Positions 33,208 to 43,354 are shown, counted from the first letter of the stretch. The stretch is 64,000 nt of DNA from Maricaulis sp963975345 (GCF_963975345.1 NZ_CAXBGE010000008.1:131152-195151); one strand, 5' to 3'. Numbers and translations are program-made. The notes: generated by a model not told the origin, from the sequence alone.

Positions 33208-35526
33208 CTAGACTTCGACCTTCTTGCCCTTTTTCCCGGCCTTGGCATTGCGTGGCAGCAAGCGGTCGCCCGGAGTGATGTGGAAGTCGAGGCGGGTGTC
33301 GTCGGCCGGGTCGGTATCGACCTTGACCAGTCCACCCTTTTTGAGCTCACCGAACAGGATCTCGTCGGCCAGGGGCTTCTTGATATGCTCCTGGATGATC
33401 CGGCCCAGCGGCCGAGCACCAAAGCGGCTGTCATAACCGCGCTCGGCGAGCCAAGCTGTCGCATCGGGGGTCAGTTCGAAGGTCACGCCGCGATCGGTGA
33501 GCTGGGCTTCCAGCTGCAGCACGAATTTCTCGACGACGCGGCTGATCGATTCCGGCCCGAGCGGCGCGAAGGGAATGATCGCGTCGAGACGGTTGCGGAA
33601 TTCCGGCGTGAACAGGCGTTCGACAGCCTTGTCGGCCTCGTCATCCTTCTTGCCACGCCCGAAGCCGATCGCTTCCTTGGCGGCGTCAGAGGCGCCCGCA
33701 TTGGTCGTCATCACCAGGATGACATTGCGGAAATCGACCTTCTTGCCATTGCTGTCGGTCAGCGTGCCGTTATCCATCACCTGCAGCAGGATATTGAACA
33801 GATCCGGGTGGGCCTTCTCGATTTCGTCGAGCAGCAGCACGCAATGCGGATGCTGGTCGACGCCATCGGTGAGCATGCCGCCTTGGTCGAAACCGACATA
33901 GCCCGGAGGCGCACCGATCAGGCGCGAAACGGCGTGGCGCTCCATGTATTCCGACATGTCGAAGCGCAACAGCTCGACGCCAAGAATATCGGCCAGCTGT
34001 TTGGTCACTTCGGTCTTGCCGACCCCGGTTGGACCGGAGAAGAGATAGGAGCCAATCGGCTTGTTGGGCTCGCGCAGACCGGCGCGGGACAGCTTGATCG
34101 CCGTCGAGAGACGGTCAATCGCATCCTGCTGGCCGAACACGACCCGGCCCAGATCGACGGGCAGGCTCTTGAGCACCTGGGTGTCGTCCTTGGAGACGGA
34201 TTTCGGCGGAATGCGGGCCATCACAGCGACCACGCCTTCAACTTCCTTGACGCCGATGGTCTTCTTGCGCTTCGAGGCTGGCATCAGACGCATTTGCGCC
34301 CCGGCCTCGTCGATGACGTCGATCGCCTTGTCGGGCAATTTGCGGTCGCCCATATAGCGCGCCGACAATTCGACAGCGGTTTTCAGCGCTTCATTGGTGA
34401 AGCGGACATCGTGGAAATCCTCGAAATAGGATTTCAGCCCCTGCAGGATCTTGATCGTATCCGGCACAGACGGCTCGGGCACGTCGATCTTCTGGAAGCG
34501 GCGGGCCAGAGCCCGGTCTTTTTCGAAATGCTGACGATATTCCTTGTAGGTGGTCGAGCCCATGCAGCGCAGACCGCCCGATTGCAGGGCCGGCTTCAGG
34601 AGGTTGGACGCATCCATCGCGCCGCCGGAGGTGGCCCCGGCACCGATCACGGTGTGAATTTCGTCGATGAAGAGCACCGAATCCTCGGTTTCTTCCAATT
34701 CCTTGACGACCTGCTTGATGCGTTCCTCGAAATCGCCACGATAGCGGGTGCCCGCCAGTAGCGAGCCCATATCGAGCGAATAAATCGTCGCATTGGCCAG
34801 GACGTCGGGCACTTCTTTTTCGACGATCTTGCGGGCGATACCTTCGGCGATGGCGGTCTTGCCAACGCCGGGATCGCCAACCAGGAGCGGGTTGTTCTTA
34901 CGGCGGCGGGCGAGCACCTGGATGCAGCGTTCGACCTCGGCGTCACGGCCGATCAGGGGATCGACCTTGCCGGCTTTCGCCTTCTCATTGAGATTGACGC
35001 AATAGGCGGTCAGCGCATCGCCATCCTTGCGCGCTTCCTCGGGCTCCTCGACGCCGCGCACGACTTTCTGGTCGGCAGCGCCGGGCTTGCGACCGATGCC
35101 GTGCGAGATGAAATTGACCGCGTCGTAGCGCGTCATATCACGCTCGGCGAGGAAATAGGCGGCATGGCTTTCGCGCTCGGCGAACAGGGCGACCAGGACA
35201 TTCGCCCCGGTGACTTCTTCGCGACCGGCGTTTTGGACATGGATCACGGCGCGCTGGATAACGCGCTGGAAGCCCGCAGTCGGCTTGGCGTCTTCCTCGT
35301 CATCGACCACGAGTTCGGACAGTTCGTTATCGACATATTCCACCAGGGTGGAGCGCAATTCGTCGAGATCGACGTCACACGCCTTCATCACCGCATTGGC
35401 GTCGCCATCGTCCACGAGGGAAAGCAGCAGATGCTCAAGCGTCGCAAATTCATGACCGCGCTCATTGGCATAACCCAAGGCCCGGTGAAGACTGTCTTCC
35501 AGATCGGCTGAGAAAGAGGGCACCAC
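33208..35526 (-). CDS. clpA: ClpA, AAA+ unfoldase of the ClpAP protease
   Basis: This 772-residue protein has the Clp N-domain (LEDSLHRALGYANERGHEFATLEHLLLSLV), a first AAA module with GDPGVGKTAI and FIDEIHTVIGAG, a second with GPTGVGKTEV and LLLDEIEKAHPD, and the ClpP-docking IGF loop (AAKEAIGFGRGKK). It unfolds substrates delivered by ClpS into ClpP. The start is GTG at 35524-35526 or the next codon, also GTG; AAGGAA precedes both. It begins one base after the clpS stop. Confidence 0.96.
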   Translation of the reverse strand: MVPSFSADLEDSLHRALGYANERGHEFATLEHLLLSLVDDGDANAVMKACDVDLDELRSTLVEYVDNELSELVVDDEEDAKPTAGFQRVIQRAVIHVQNAGREEVTGANVLVALFAERESHAAYFLAERDMTRYDAVNFISHGIGRKPGAADQKVVRGVEEPEEARKDGDALTAYCVNLNEKAKAGKVDPLIGRDAEVERCIQVLARRRKNNPLLVGDPGVGKTAIAEGIARKIVEKEVPDVLANATIYSLDMGSLLAGTRYRGDFEERIKQVVKELEETEDSVLFIDEIHTVIGAGATSGGAMDASNLLKPALQSGGLRCMGSTTYKEYRQHFEKDRALARRFQKIDVPEPSVPDTIKILQGLKSYFEDFHDVRFTNEALKTAVELSARYMGDRKLPDKAIDVIDEAGAQMRLMPASKRKKTIGVKEVEGVVAVMARIPPKSVSKDDTQVLKSLPVDLGRVVFGQQDAIDRLSTAIKLSRAGLREPNKPIGSYLFSGPTGVGKTEVTKQLADILGVELLRFDMSEYMERHAVSRLIGAPPGYVGFDQGGMLTDGVDQHPHCVLLLDEIEKAHPDLFNILLQVMDNGTLTDSNGKKVDFRNVILVMTTNAGASDAAKEAIGFGRGKKDDEADKAVERLFTPEFRNRLDAIIPFAPLGPESISRVVEKFVLQLEAQLTDRGVTFELTPDATAWLAERGYDSRFGARPLGRIIQEHIKKPLADEILFGELKKGGLVKVDTDPADDTRLDFHITPGDRLLPRNAKAGKKGKKVEV

Positions 35527-35527
35527 G

Positions 35528-35857
35528 CTATTCCTTTTCCATCGTGCACTGGAGCGGATGTTGAGCCCGTCGTGCGGCGTCCATGACCTGGGCTACCTTT
35601 GTTTCGGCAACCTCATACGTGTACACGCCGCACATTCCGACACCGGTTTGGTGGACATGCAGCATGATCGTCGCTGCATCCTCGGGGGATTTGCGAAAGA
35701 TCCGAACTAGGACCTCTACGACAAACTCCATTGGCGTATAGTCATCATTGAGTAGCAGAACACGGTAAAGCGAAGGTTTCTTGGTTGCCGGTCGCGTCTT
35801 GAGAGCGAGCCCATGCTCCTCCTCATTCCCTGCATCATCTTGTTTTCGTTCGGTCAT
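35528..35857 (-). CDS. clpS: ClpS, N-end rule adaptor
   Basis: The 109-residue adaptor binds N-degron substrates and the ClpA N-domain. Its core YRVLLLNDDYTPMEFVVEVLVRIF, AATIMLHVHQTGVGMCGVYTYEVAETK contains the N-end-residue pocket residues (NDDYTPM, HVHQ). I chose ATG 35855-35857; an in-frame TTG 24 bases upstream is possible, and neither has a clear Shine-Dalgarno. It lies one base before clpA, so the pair is co-expressed. Confidence 0.95.
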   Translation of the reverse strand: MTERKQDDAGNEEEHGLALKTRPATKKPSLYRVLLLNDDYTPMEFVVEVLVRIFRKSPEDAATIMLHVHQTGVGMCGVYTYEVAETKVAQVMDAARRAQHPLQCTMEKE

Positions 35858-36009
35858 ATTAAAATCATATTTGAAAGACAATTAGGGTTATTTCGGGCCA
35901 AGGATAGGCCTTGTCGTGGCCAGAGGGAAGAGTTTGCCCTCAGCAAACCGGCATTTGAGTGTGTCTGCGATTCTCTTTTCGACCCAACGGATCTGGGTAG
36001 CCTGAGCCC

Positions 36010-36043
36010 AAAAAGAAAGGGCCCGGTGTGAAACACCGGGCCC
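36010..36043 (-). terminator. Intrinsic terminator after the phasin gene
   Basis: A perfect 11-bp stem (GGGCCCGGTGT at 36019-36029 with 36033-36043) and a 3-base loop are followed on the minus strand by TTTCTTTTT. It ends the phasin transcript before clpS. Confidence 0.92.
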
Positions 36044-36074
36044 AGGCAGGGAGAAACTTGTCAGTCTGCGGCGT

Positions 36075-36818
36075 TTAGCGCTGCGACTGGGCCAGCTCGG
36101 CAACAGCGGCGAAGCGGGTGTTCAGTGGCTTCGCGCCGTCCTTGACCAGGCCGGAAAACAATTCAGTCGTCTTGTTCAGTTCAGCAAGATAGCTGCCCAT
36201 CGCCGATTTGGCGTAGTTGGACTGGATCTCGAAGATTTCCTGCATCGATTTGGCCGAAGACAGGGCCTTCGTAGCGGCAACGCCCTCTTCCATCGCCGAC
36301 TTGGCGTAGGCGGCGGCATTGGTGCCGGCCGTCTCAAGGCCTTTGCCGGTCACGGTGGCGGAAGCGATCACAGCTTCGACCGTATCCTTGTGAAACGCGG
36401 TCGCTTCGTTGACGGCGGACAGGGTCTTTTCCATGCCGTCTTTGAAGCTGTCATTGGTGGCGGCGGTCATTGTTTCGATGGTGTTGTTCATGATCTTGCT
36501 CGTTTTTGTCTGGGCCGTCTTGGCGGATTTGCTGAGGGCCGGTTTCGGTTTGGCCGGTGCAGCGGGCTTGCTGACGGCCAGTTTTGGCGTTTTCGCTGCA
36601 ACAGGCTTGCTGGCAACGGTTTTGGTTTTTGCGGCCTGCGTCTTGGCAGCAGGCTTGGTGCGTGCCGCTGGCTTGGTGGGCAGGGGCTTCGCAGGAGAAG
36701 CAGGTTTCGCGACAACAGCCGGCTTGGCGGCTTTCGGCGCGGCTGCTTCAACCACCGGTGCTTTCGCTTCGGCAGCGATTACAGGGGTTTCAGCGGATTT
36801 ATTATGAGTGTCGGTCAT
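36075..36818 (-). CDS. Phasin family protein with Ala/Lys/Pro-rich N-terminal tail
   Basis: The 247-residue product has an extended low-complexity N-terminal half of Ala, Lys and Pro (about residues 10-105, with repeated KPA/PAK units). A helical phasin domain follows (about 110-245; MTAATNDSFKDGMEKTLSAVNEATAFHKDTVEAVIASATVTGKG, then EIFEIQSNYAKSAMGSYLAELNKTTELFSG). Phasins coat polyhydroxyalkanoate granules; the basic tail resembles DNA-binding tails of PhaF-type phasins or histone-like proteins. An ATG 24 bases upstream is possible, but the predicted promoter leaves more leader room for ATG 36816-36818. It is monocistronic, with its own promoter and terminator. Confidence 0.85.
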   Translation of the reverse strand: MTDTHNKSAETPVIAAEAKAPVVEAAAPKAAKPAVVAKPASPAKPLPTKPAARTKPAAKTQAAKTKTVASKPVAAKTPKLAVSKPAAPAKPKPALSKSAKTAQTKTSKIMNNTIETMTAATNDSFKDGMEKTLSAVNEATAFHKDTVEAVIASATVTGKGLETAGTNAAAYAKSAMEEGVAATKALSSAKSMQEIFEIQSNYAKSAMGSYLAELNKTTELFSGLVKDGAKPLNTRFAAVAELAQSQR

Positions 36819-36863
36819 GGCTCGCTTCTTGAATTGCTGCATTGGCTCTTCGCAGTCGCAACA

Positions 36864-36892
36864 TATCTAATCCCCTACCCTTGCAGGGTCAA
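36864..36892 (-). promoter_or_regulatory. Predicted promoter of the phasin gene
   Basis: On the minus strand TTGACC (36892-36887), a 17-base spacer and TAGATA (36869-36864) form a plausible sigma-70 promoter 46 bases upstream of the chosen start. Confidence 0.5.
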
Positions 36893-36981
36893 GCGGTATT
36901 TTGTGCAGTGCAGCATTTTATTTTCCGAACCACAAACCAGGCTTAACCGAGTGGAAACTCCGTGCGAGGGAGACTGGGGGC

Positions 36982-38274
36982 ATGATCACGCGCCCTCTCC
37001 ATTTCGCCGCCGTCCTCCTGCTCGTACTCAGCTGGCTGGCTCCGCTCTCGCCGGCGCGGGCGGACACGTCGCGCTATGCCGCCTTCGTCGTCGACCAGAA
37101 TACCGGCGTCGTCCTGCATTCGCGCCAGTCGGAAGCAACGCGCTATCCCGCCTCGCTGACCAAGATGATGACGCTCTATCTGCTGTTCAATGCGATCGAG
37201 ACAGGCGAGCTTGAGCTTAACGACCAGATCCGCGTCTCGGCCCATGCCGCCAATGCCGCGCCCTCGCGGCTCGACCTGCCCATCGGCTCGACAATTTCGG
37301 TTGAGGATGCGATCCGTGCCCTGGTGATCCGCAGCGCCAATGATGTGGCCGTCGCGGTCGGCGAACGGCTCGGCGGCACAGAAACCGCCTTCGCGACCAT
37401 CATGACGACCAAGGCGCGCGAGCTGGGCATGCCGGGCACGACATTCCGCAATGCCTCAGGCCTGCCGGACTCCCGCCAGACAACGACGGCGCGAGACATG
37501 GCGCGGCTCGCCATCGCGCTGCAACGGGATTTTCCGAGCTTTTTCCATTATTTCGATGAGACACGCTTTGTCTGGGATGGCCGCACCTACCGCAATCACA
37601 ACACGCTGGTTGGCCGAGTCGATGGCGTTGATGGGCTCAAGACCGGCTATATCCGCGCGTCCGGCTTCAATGTCGTGGTCTCGGCGACACGCGGCGAACA
37701 CCGTCTGGTCGCTGTAATCATGGGCGGCCCGACCGCTGCCTCCCGCGACGCCCATGCCGAAGAATTGCTCGATGCTGCGTTTTCCTCGCTGGAACAACGC
37801 GACGACCGGCGCCTGTTCGCTGCCCTCTCCTCGCCGCGCATCAATCCTATCCGGCAGCAAGAGCTGATCGCCCAAGACGTCGCCGCCCTCAATCTCGATT
37901 CGCCGATTGAGATGGGATCAGCGCAAGCCGCACCGCCCCTGCGCATCATTCTGGCCGATGAGAGCTCGGAACTGACCGCACAGCCGGCTGCCGAGCCCAC
38001 GAACCCCACCGGGACGACGCTGCTGCGTGGTGCCTGGTCGGTTCAGGTCGGCGCCTATAATTCGGCGGCGGCAGCGCGCGACCGCCTCGACCGCGTTACA
38101 CCGGCCTCTTCTATATTAAGACTGGCCCAGCCGGCCGCCCGGTCGGTTGATATCAATGGCAATCGCCTGTGGCGCGCCCGCTTCGAATCGCTAACGGCCG
38201 ACGAGGCCGCCAATGCCTGCGCCGAGCTCGGAGCCCGCAACGAGCCTTGTTATACAGTCGCACCCGGCCGCTAA
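36982..38274 (+). CDS. D-alanyl-D-alanine carboxypeptidase (S11) with SPOR domain
   Basis: The 430-residue product has a signal peptide (MITRPLHFAAVLLLVLSWLAPLSPARA) and an S11 penicillin-binding domain with SLTK (Ser58), SAN (IRSANDVAVAVG) and KTG (GLKTGYIRASG). A C-terminal SPOR domain (about 352-428, SVQVGAYNSAAAARDRLDRV) follows. It trims the terminal D-Ala from stem peptides in the periplasm; SPOR binds denuded glycan and targets proteins to division septa. An S11-SPOR fusion is common in alphaproteobacteria. I chose ATG 36982 for the clean signal peptide. Confidence 0.93.
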   Translation: MITRPLHFAAVLLLVLSWLAPLSPARADTSRYAAFVVDQNTGVVLHSRQSEATRYPASLTKMMTLYLLFNAIETGELELNDQIRVSAHAANAAPSRLDLPIGSTISVEDAIRALVIRSANDVAVAVGERLGGTETAFATIMTTKARELGMPGTTFRNASGLPDSRQTTTARDMARLAIALQRDFPSFFHYFDETRFVWDGRTYRNHNTLVGRVDGVDGLKTGYIRASGFNVVVSATRGEHRLVAVIMGGPTAASRDAHAEELLDAAFSSLEQRDDRRLFAALSSPRINPIRQQELIAQDVAALNLDSPIEMGSAQAAPPLRIILADESSELTAQPAAEPTNPTGTTLLRGAWSVQVGAYNSAAAARDRLDRVTPASSILRLAQPAARSVDINGNRLWRARFESLTADEAANACAELGARNEPCYTVAPGR

Positions 38275-38384
38275 CTTCATCGCCATTACAGGCCAAAAGC
38301 CGCCTGTCGGTTGACTTAGCCTGCCCGCTCGCACACTTTCCGGCGCCTTGACCTCAGCCTGGTCACCCTCATCCCGCCCCGGAA

Positions 38385-41090
38385 ATGAACCCGATGAATG
38401 TTGTCGTCGTAGAATCCCCTGCCAAAGCCAAGACCATCAATAAGTATCTCGGCTCGGACTTTATCGTGCTGGCCAGTTTCGGCCATGTGCGCGATCTGCC
38501 GGCCAAGGATGGATCGGTCAAACCGGACGAAGATTTCGCGATGATGTGGGAAATCGATCCTGCCTCCGCCAAGCGCGTCAAGGCCATTGCCGACGCGCTC
38601 AAGGACTCCGACCGTCTGATCCTCGCGACTGACCCGGATCGCGAAGGCGAGGCGATTTCCTGGCATTTGCTCGAAGCGCTGACCAAGCGCAAGGTTCTCA
38701 AGGATGTGAAGATCGAGCGTGTCGCGTTCAACGCGATCACCAAACAGGCCGTGCTCGACGCGATGAAGCATCCGCGCGCCGTCGATATGGAATTGGTCAA
38801 CGCCTATTTGGCCCGCCGGGCGCTGGATTATCTGGTCGGCTTCACCCTTTCGCCGGTGCTGTGGCGCAAATTGCCGGGCTCGCGTTCCGCCGGCCGTGTC
38901 CAGTCCGTCTCCTTGCGTCTGATCTGCGACCGCGAACTGGAAATCGAGAAATTCCGCTCCGAGGAATACTGGTCGGTCGATGCCGATATCGCTTCGGGCA
39001 GCGACACCTTCCGCGCCCGCCTCGTCACCCATGACGGCAAGAAGCTGCAGAAAATGTCGCTCAAGGACCGCGCCATGGCCAATGCGGCCGTTGCAGCGAT
39101 TGACGCCGCCAGCTTCACCATCAGTGCCGTCGAAGCCAAGCCGACGCGGCGCAATCCGCCACCGCCTTTCACCACCTCGACACTGCAGCAGGAAGCCGCA
39201 CGCAAGCTGGGCTTTTCCGCGACCCGCACGATGCAGACGGCGCAGAAACTGTATGAAGGTGTCAATCTGGGCGGAGAGACCACCGGTCTCATTACCTATA
39301 TGCGGACCGACGGCGTCTCGATCGATGGCAGCGCCATCAATCAGGCCCGCGATGTAATCTCACGCGAACATGGCGCGCTCTATGTGCCGTCAGCGCCGCG
39401 CGTCTACGTCACCAAGGCCAAGAATGCCCAAGAGGCTCACGAAGCCATCCGGCCGACCAGTTTCTCGCGCCTGCCGGAATCGCTTCATCTCGACGGCGAT
39501 ATGGCGCGCCTCTACCAGCTGATCTGGCGCCGTGCCATGGCAAGCCAGATGGAAAGCGCCCGTTTTGAGCGGACAACAGTTGATATCTCGAGCACTGACC
39601 GCAAGACCGCCCTGCGCGCTGTCGGTTCGGTGCTGTTGTTTGACGGTTTCCTGGCCCTTTACCAGGAAGGCACGGATGACGAGGAAGACGAGACTGAAGC
39701 GCGTCTGCCCAAAGTCGTCGCCGGCCGCGATGTCGGCATCGCCAAGACCCATGCCGACCAGCATTTCACCCAGCCACCACCGCGCTTCACCGAGGCTTCC
39801 CTGGTCAAGCGCATGGAAGAGCTCGGCATTGGCCGTCCATCGACCTATGCCTCGACACTGCAGGTCCTGTCGGCGCGCGAATATGTCCGCCTTGAGAAGA
39901 ACCGTTTCTATCCCGAGGACAAGGGCCGGGTCGTCACCGCCTTCCTCGAGAACTTCTTCGCGCGCTATGTCGAGTATGATTTCACCGCCGCGCTGGAAAC
40001 CCAGCTCGACAAGGTTTCCGCCGGCGAACTCGACTGGAAGCAATTGCTACGCGATTTCTGGACAGATTTTCGCGCCGCCATCGACGAGATCGGCGAATTG
40101 CGCATCACTGCGGTACTCGACGCGCTGAACGACGCGCTGGCACCGCATATATTCCCGGAAAAGGAAGACGGCAGCGATCCGCGCCTCTGCCCGTCCTGCA
40201 AGGAGGGCACGCTGAGCCTGAGGCTTGGCAAATTCGGCGCCTTCTTGGGTTGTTCGAACCATCCCGATTGCAAATTCACGCGCCAAATGAGCCCGAACGA
40301 TGAAGGCGCCGGCGATAGTGATCGCGAAATTACCACCGATCCGGTCACCGGCTCGATCATCATGTTGAAGAATGGCCGTTTTGGCTGGTATCTCGAAATT
40401 CCCGGCGAGGACGAAGACGCCAAACCAAAGCGCGCCTCCATCCCCAAGGGCTGGGATCCACAGACATTGACCGACGAACAGGCGATCAAGCTGATCGCCC
40501 TGCCGCGCACGATTGGCGCTCACCCGGAAGATGGCGAGCTGATCACCTCAAATATCGGCCGCTATGGTCCCTATGTTCACCATGGCAAGACCTACGCCAA
40601 CATCCCCAATGTCGAGGACGTGTTCGATATCGGGCTCAACCGGGCTGTCGCCGTTTTGGCCGACAAGAAGGCCGGCGGCGGACGTCAGAATTCCGCCACG
40701 ACGCTGAAAGATCTCGGCGAGCATGACGGCAAGCCCTTGCGCATCATGAGCGGACGTTTCGGTCCCTATGTGAAGTATGAGAAGATCAATGCGACCCTGC
40801 CCAAGGGCACCGATCCGGAAACGGTGACGGTCGAGCAGGCCATGGAATGGGTCGAGGCCCGCGCCGCCAAGGGCGGCAAGCCGAAGAAGAAGCCGGCAGC
40901 CAAAAAAACGGCCGCGAAAAAGAAGGCTCCGGCCAAGAAGAAAGCGCCGACCAAGGCCGCTGCGGCCGATGCTGATGGCACCGCGAAGAAGGCGCCGGCA
41001 AAGAAAGCTGCGGCCAAGAAGCCTGCTGCCAAAAAGCCCGCCGCGAAAAAGCCGGCGGCGAAGAAACCAGCTGCCGGAAAGGCGGATTAA
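38385..41090 (+). CDS. topA: DNA topoisomerase I
   Basis: This 901-residue type IA topoisomerase relaxes negative supercoils. It has a Toprim domain (MNVVVVESPAKAKTINKYLGSDF; DPDREGEAISWH), the active-site Tyr305 in GLITYMRTDGVSID, the RPTSFSRLPESL and GIGRPSTYASTLQVL motifs, a zinc ribbon (CPSCKEGTLSLRLGKFGAFLGC..C) and further topo C-terminal repeats (GRFGWYLEIPG, NIGRYGPYVHHG, SGRFGPYVKYEKI). It ends in a Lys/Ala/Pro-rich tail. Start may instead be the ATG 9 bases later, which has better GGAA spacing. The next gene, rnr, begins 5 bases after the stop. Confidence 0.97.
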   Translation: MNPMNVVVVESPAKAKTINKYLGSDFIVLASFGHVRDLPAKDGSVKPDEDFAMMWEIDPASAKRVKAIADALKDSDRLILATDPDREGEAISWHLLEALTKRKVLKDVKIERVAFNAITKQAVLDAMKHPRAVDMELVNAYLARRALDYLVGFTLSPVLWRKLPGSRSAGRVQSVSLRLICDRELEIEKFRSEEYWSVDADIASGSDTFRARLVTHDGKKLQKMSLKDRAMANAAVAAIDAASFTISAVEAKPTRRNPPPPFTTSTLQQEAARKLGFSATRTMQTAQKLYEGVNLGGETTGLITYMRTDGVSIDGSAINQARDVISREHGALYVPSAPRVYVTKAKNAQEAHEAIRPTSFSRLPESLHLDGDMARLYQLIWRRAMASQMESARFERTTVDISSTDRKTALRAVGSVLLFDGFLALYQEGTDDEEDETEARLPKVVAGRDVGIAKTHADQHFTQPPPRFTEASLVKRMEELGIGRPSTYASTLQVLSAREYVRLEKNRFYPEDKGRVVTAFLENFFARYVEYDFTAALETQLDKVSAGELDWKQLLRDFWTDFRAAIDEIGELRITAVLDALNDALAPHIFPEKEDGSDPRLCPSCKEGTLSLRLGKFGAFLGCSNHPDCKFTRQMSPNDEGAGDSDREITTDPVTGSIIMLKNGRFGWYLEIPGEDEDAKPKRASIPKGWDPQTLTDEQAIKLIALPRTIGAHPEDGELITSNIGRYGPYVHHGKTYANIPNVEDVFDIGLNRAVAVLADKKAGGGRQNSATTLKDLGEHDGKPLRIMSGRFGPYVKYEKINATLPKGTDPETVTVEQAMEWVEARAAKGGKPKKKPAAKKTAAKKKAPAKKKAPTKAAAADADGTAKKAPAKKAAAKKPAAKKPAAKKPAAKKPAAGKAD

Positions 41091-41095
41091 TCGCG

Positions 41096-43354
41096 GTGAG
41101 CGACAACGAAGAGACCCCTTCCGGCTTCAGCCGAGAAACCCTGATTGAGGCCATCAAGCTTGGCGCCGGAAGTTTCGACAAGCGCGGCATTGCCCGCGCC
41201 CTCGGCCTCAAGACCGGCGAGCAGAAAAACCAGCTCAGACAGGCGCTCGGAGCCCTCGAAGCCGAAGGCGTGATCCGGCGCGACGATCAGCGCAATTACG
41301 CCCTGGCCGGCGAATTGCCGGCTGTGTGCGTGGTCGAGATCACCGGCCGCGATATTGACGGTGAATTACTGGCCCAACCGGCCCGCACCGAGGGCAAGGT
41401 ACCGCTGATCCGGCTTGCGCCCGGCCAAGGCGCTGGCGGCCGCGGTGAGGCCGCGCTCGGCGTTGGCGAGAAGGCTCTGGTACGACTGACTGCCGATGGT
41501 GAGGGCGGCTACGAAGCGCGCCTGATCCGCAAGCTGGGACATTCGGTCCAGAAGATTCTCTGCGTCCTGCGCAAGCCGGCCAAGGGCCCCTACCGCCTGA
41601 TCCCGGTGGATCGCCGCTCACGTCATGAACTCGTGCCGGCCAAGGGCGAATCCGACAAGGCCAATGATGGCGACCTGGTCGTGTGCGAGCTCGCCAAGGA
41701 ACGCCGAAACGGGTTGAAGACCGCCACGATTCTCGAAGTCCTCGGCGATGTCGACTCGCCCGGTGCCGGCAGCGTCATTGCGCTGCATTCCCATGGCGTG
41801 CCGATGGGTTTCACCGACAAGGAAATGCGCGAAGCCGAGACCATGAAGTCGGCAAAGCTGCAGGGCCGCGAAGACCTGCGCGCTCTGCCTCTGCTCACCA
41901 TCGACCCGGAAGATGCCAAGGACCATGACGATGCCGTCTGGGCCGCTGCCGATACCGATGCCAAAAATGAGGGCGGCTGGGTGGTTATGGTCGCCATCGC
42001 CGATGTCGCCGCCTATGTCACGCCGGGCAGCGAGCTGGATCGCGGCGCGTTCAAGCGTGGCAATTCGGTCTATCTGCCCGATCGCGTCGTGCCGATGCTG
42101 CCCGAGCGCCTGTCCAATGATCTGTGCTCCCTGCGCGAGGGCGAAGAACGCCCCTGCCTCGCGGTCCGCATGGTGTTCGACCGCTATGGCAACAAGAAGA
42201 GCCATAAATTCGTGCGCGGCTGGATGAAGTCAGCTGCCAAGCTCTCCTATAACGACGCCCAGGCCGCGATAGACGGCACGGGCGACGCCAAGGCGAATGC
42301 CTTGCTCGACACCGTCTTGCGGCCGCTCTGGAGCGCCTATGCGGCGCTGTGTATCGCTCGCGCCAAGCGCGAACCGCTTGAGATTGATTCGCCTGAACGG
42401 CGTGTCCGGGTCGGCGCCGACGGCAAGGTGACCGGCATCGAACTGCGTGAGCGCTTCGATGCCCATCGCCTGATCGAGGAATGCATGATCCAGGCGAATG
42501 TCTGTGCCGCAGAAACCCTTGAAGAAAAGCGCGTTCCACTGATCTACCGGGTCCATGAAGAGCCCTCGCGCGAGAAAATCGACTCGCTGGCGGACTTCCT
42601 GCCCAATGTCGGTTTGAAATGGACGCGTGGTGACAAGATCGCGACCAGCCGCTTCAACAATCTGCTCAAGCAGGCCAAGGGCGGCGAGCATTATGAGACG
42701 GTGAATGAAGTCGTGTTGCGAAGCCAGTCCCAGGCTGTCTATCACACTGCCAATCAGGGCCATTTCGGGCTGCATTTGCAGCGCTACGCCCACTTCACCT
42801 CGCCAATCCGGCGCTATGCCGACCTGACCGTTCACCGCGCCCTGATCCGCGCCCTCAATCTGGGCAATGACGGCCAGAGCGATGAAGAACGTAGCCGGCT
42901 GAGCTCAATCGCCGAGGAAATCACCCAGTCGGAACGACGCGGCATGGCGGCGGAACGCGATGCCGTGGACCGCTTTGTTGCGCTCTATCTGGCCGATCAT
43001 GTCGGCGGCGAATTCCCGGGCCGCATCACGGGTGTGACGCGGTTTGGCGCCTTTGTCCGCCTGGCTGCAACCGGGGCTGACGGTCTGGTGCCGATCAGCC
43101 GGCTCGGCGAGGAGCGCTTCGTCCATGATGACCGCGCCCACGCCTTGATCGGCGAGCAGACCGGCGGCCGCTACCGGCTTGGCATGTCTGTGACCGTGCG
43201 GATCGAGGAAGCCACCCCGATCACCGGCGGCTTGCTGCTCGACATGATGACCGAAGCCGAGCCCGGTCCACGCCCCAAGCGCGGCAGCGGACGGATCGCT
43301 CCGGCCGGCGGACGCACGGGCGGACGGCCGTGGAAGAAGGGCAAGCGGCGGTGA
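41096..43354 (+). CDS. rnr: Ribonuclease R
   Basis: This 752-residue 3'-5' exoribonuclease degrades structured RNA. Order: N-terminal helix-turn-helix-like part (about 10-70), cold-shock region, RNB catalytic domain with the metal-binding Asp cluster in TIDPEDAKDHDDAVWA and HFTSPIRRYADLTVHR, then S1 (GRITGVTRFGAFVRL) and a basic Gly/Arg/Lys tail. The start is GTG at 41096, 5 bases after topA. The stop overlaps the next gene (GTGA). topA-rnr-nudix therefore look co-transcribed. Confidence 0.96.
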   Translation: MSDNEETPSGFSRETLIEAIKLGAGSFDKRGIARALGLKTGEQKNQLRQALGALEAEGVIRRDDQRNYALAGELPAVCVVEITGRDIDGELLAQPARTEGKVPLIRLAPGQGAGGRGEAALGVGEKALVRLTADGEGGYEARLIRKLGHSVQKILCVLRKPAKGPYRLIPVDRRSRHELVPAKGESDKANDGDLVVCELAKERRNGLKTATILEVLGDVDSPGAGSVIALHSHGVPMGFTDKEMREAETMKSAKLQGREDLRALPLLTIDPEDAKDHDDAVWAAADTDAKNEGGWVVMVAIADVAAYVTPGSELDRGAFKRGNSVYLPDRVVPMLPERLSNDLCSLREGEERPCLAVRMVFDRYGNKKSHKFVRGWMKSAAKLSYNDAQAAIDGTGDAKANALLDTVLRPLWSAYAALCIARAKREPLEIDSPERRVRVGADGKVTGIELRERFDAHRLIEECMIQANVCAAETLEEKRVPLIYRVHEEPSREKIDSLADFLPNVGLKWTRGDKIATSRFNNLLKQAKGGEHYETVNEVVLRSQSQAVYHTANQGHFGLHLQRYAHFTSPIRRYADLTVHRALIRALNLGNDGQSDEERSRLSSIAEEITQSERRGMAAERDAVDRFVALYLADHVGGEFPGRITGVTRFGAFVRLAATGADGLVPISRLGEERFVHDDRAHALIGEQTGGRYRLGMSVTVRIEEATPITGGLLLDMMTEAEPGPRPKRGSGRIAPAGGRTGGRPWKKGKRR

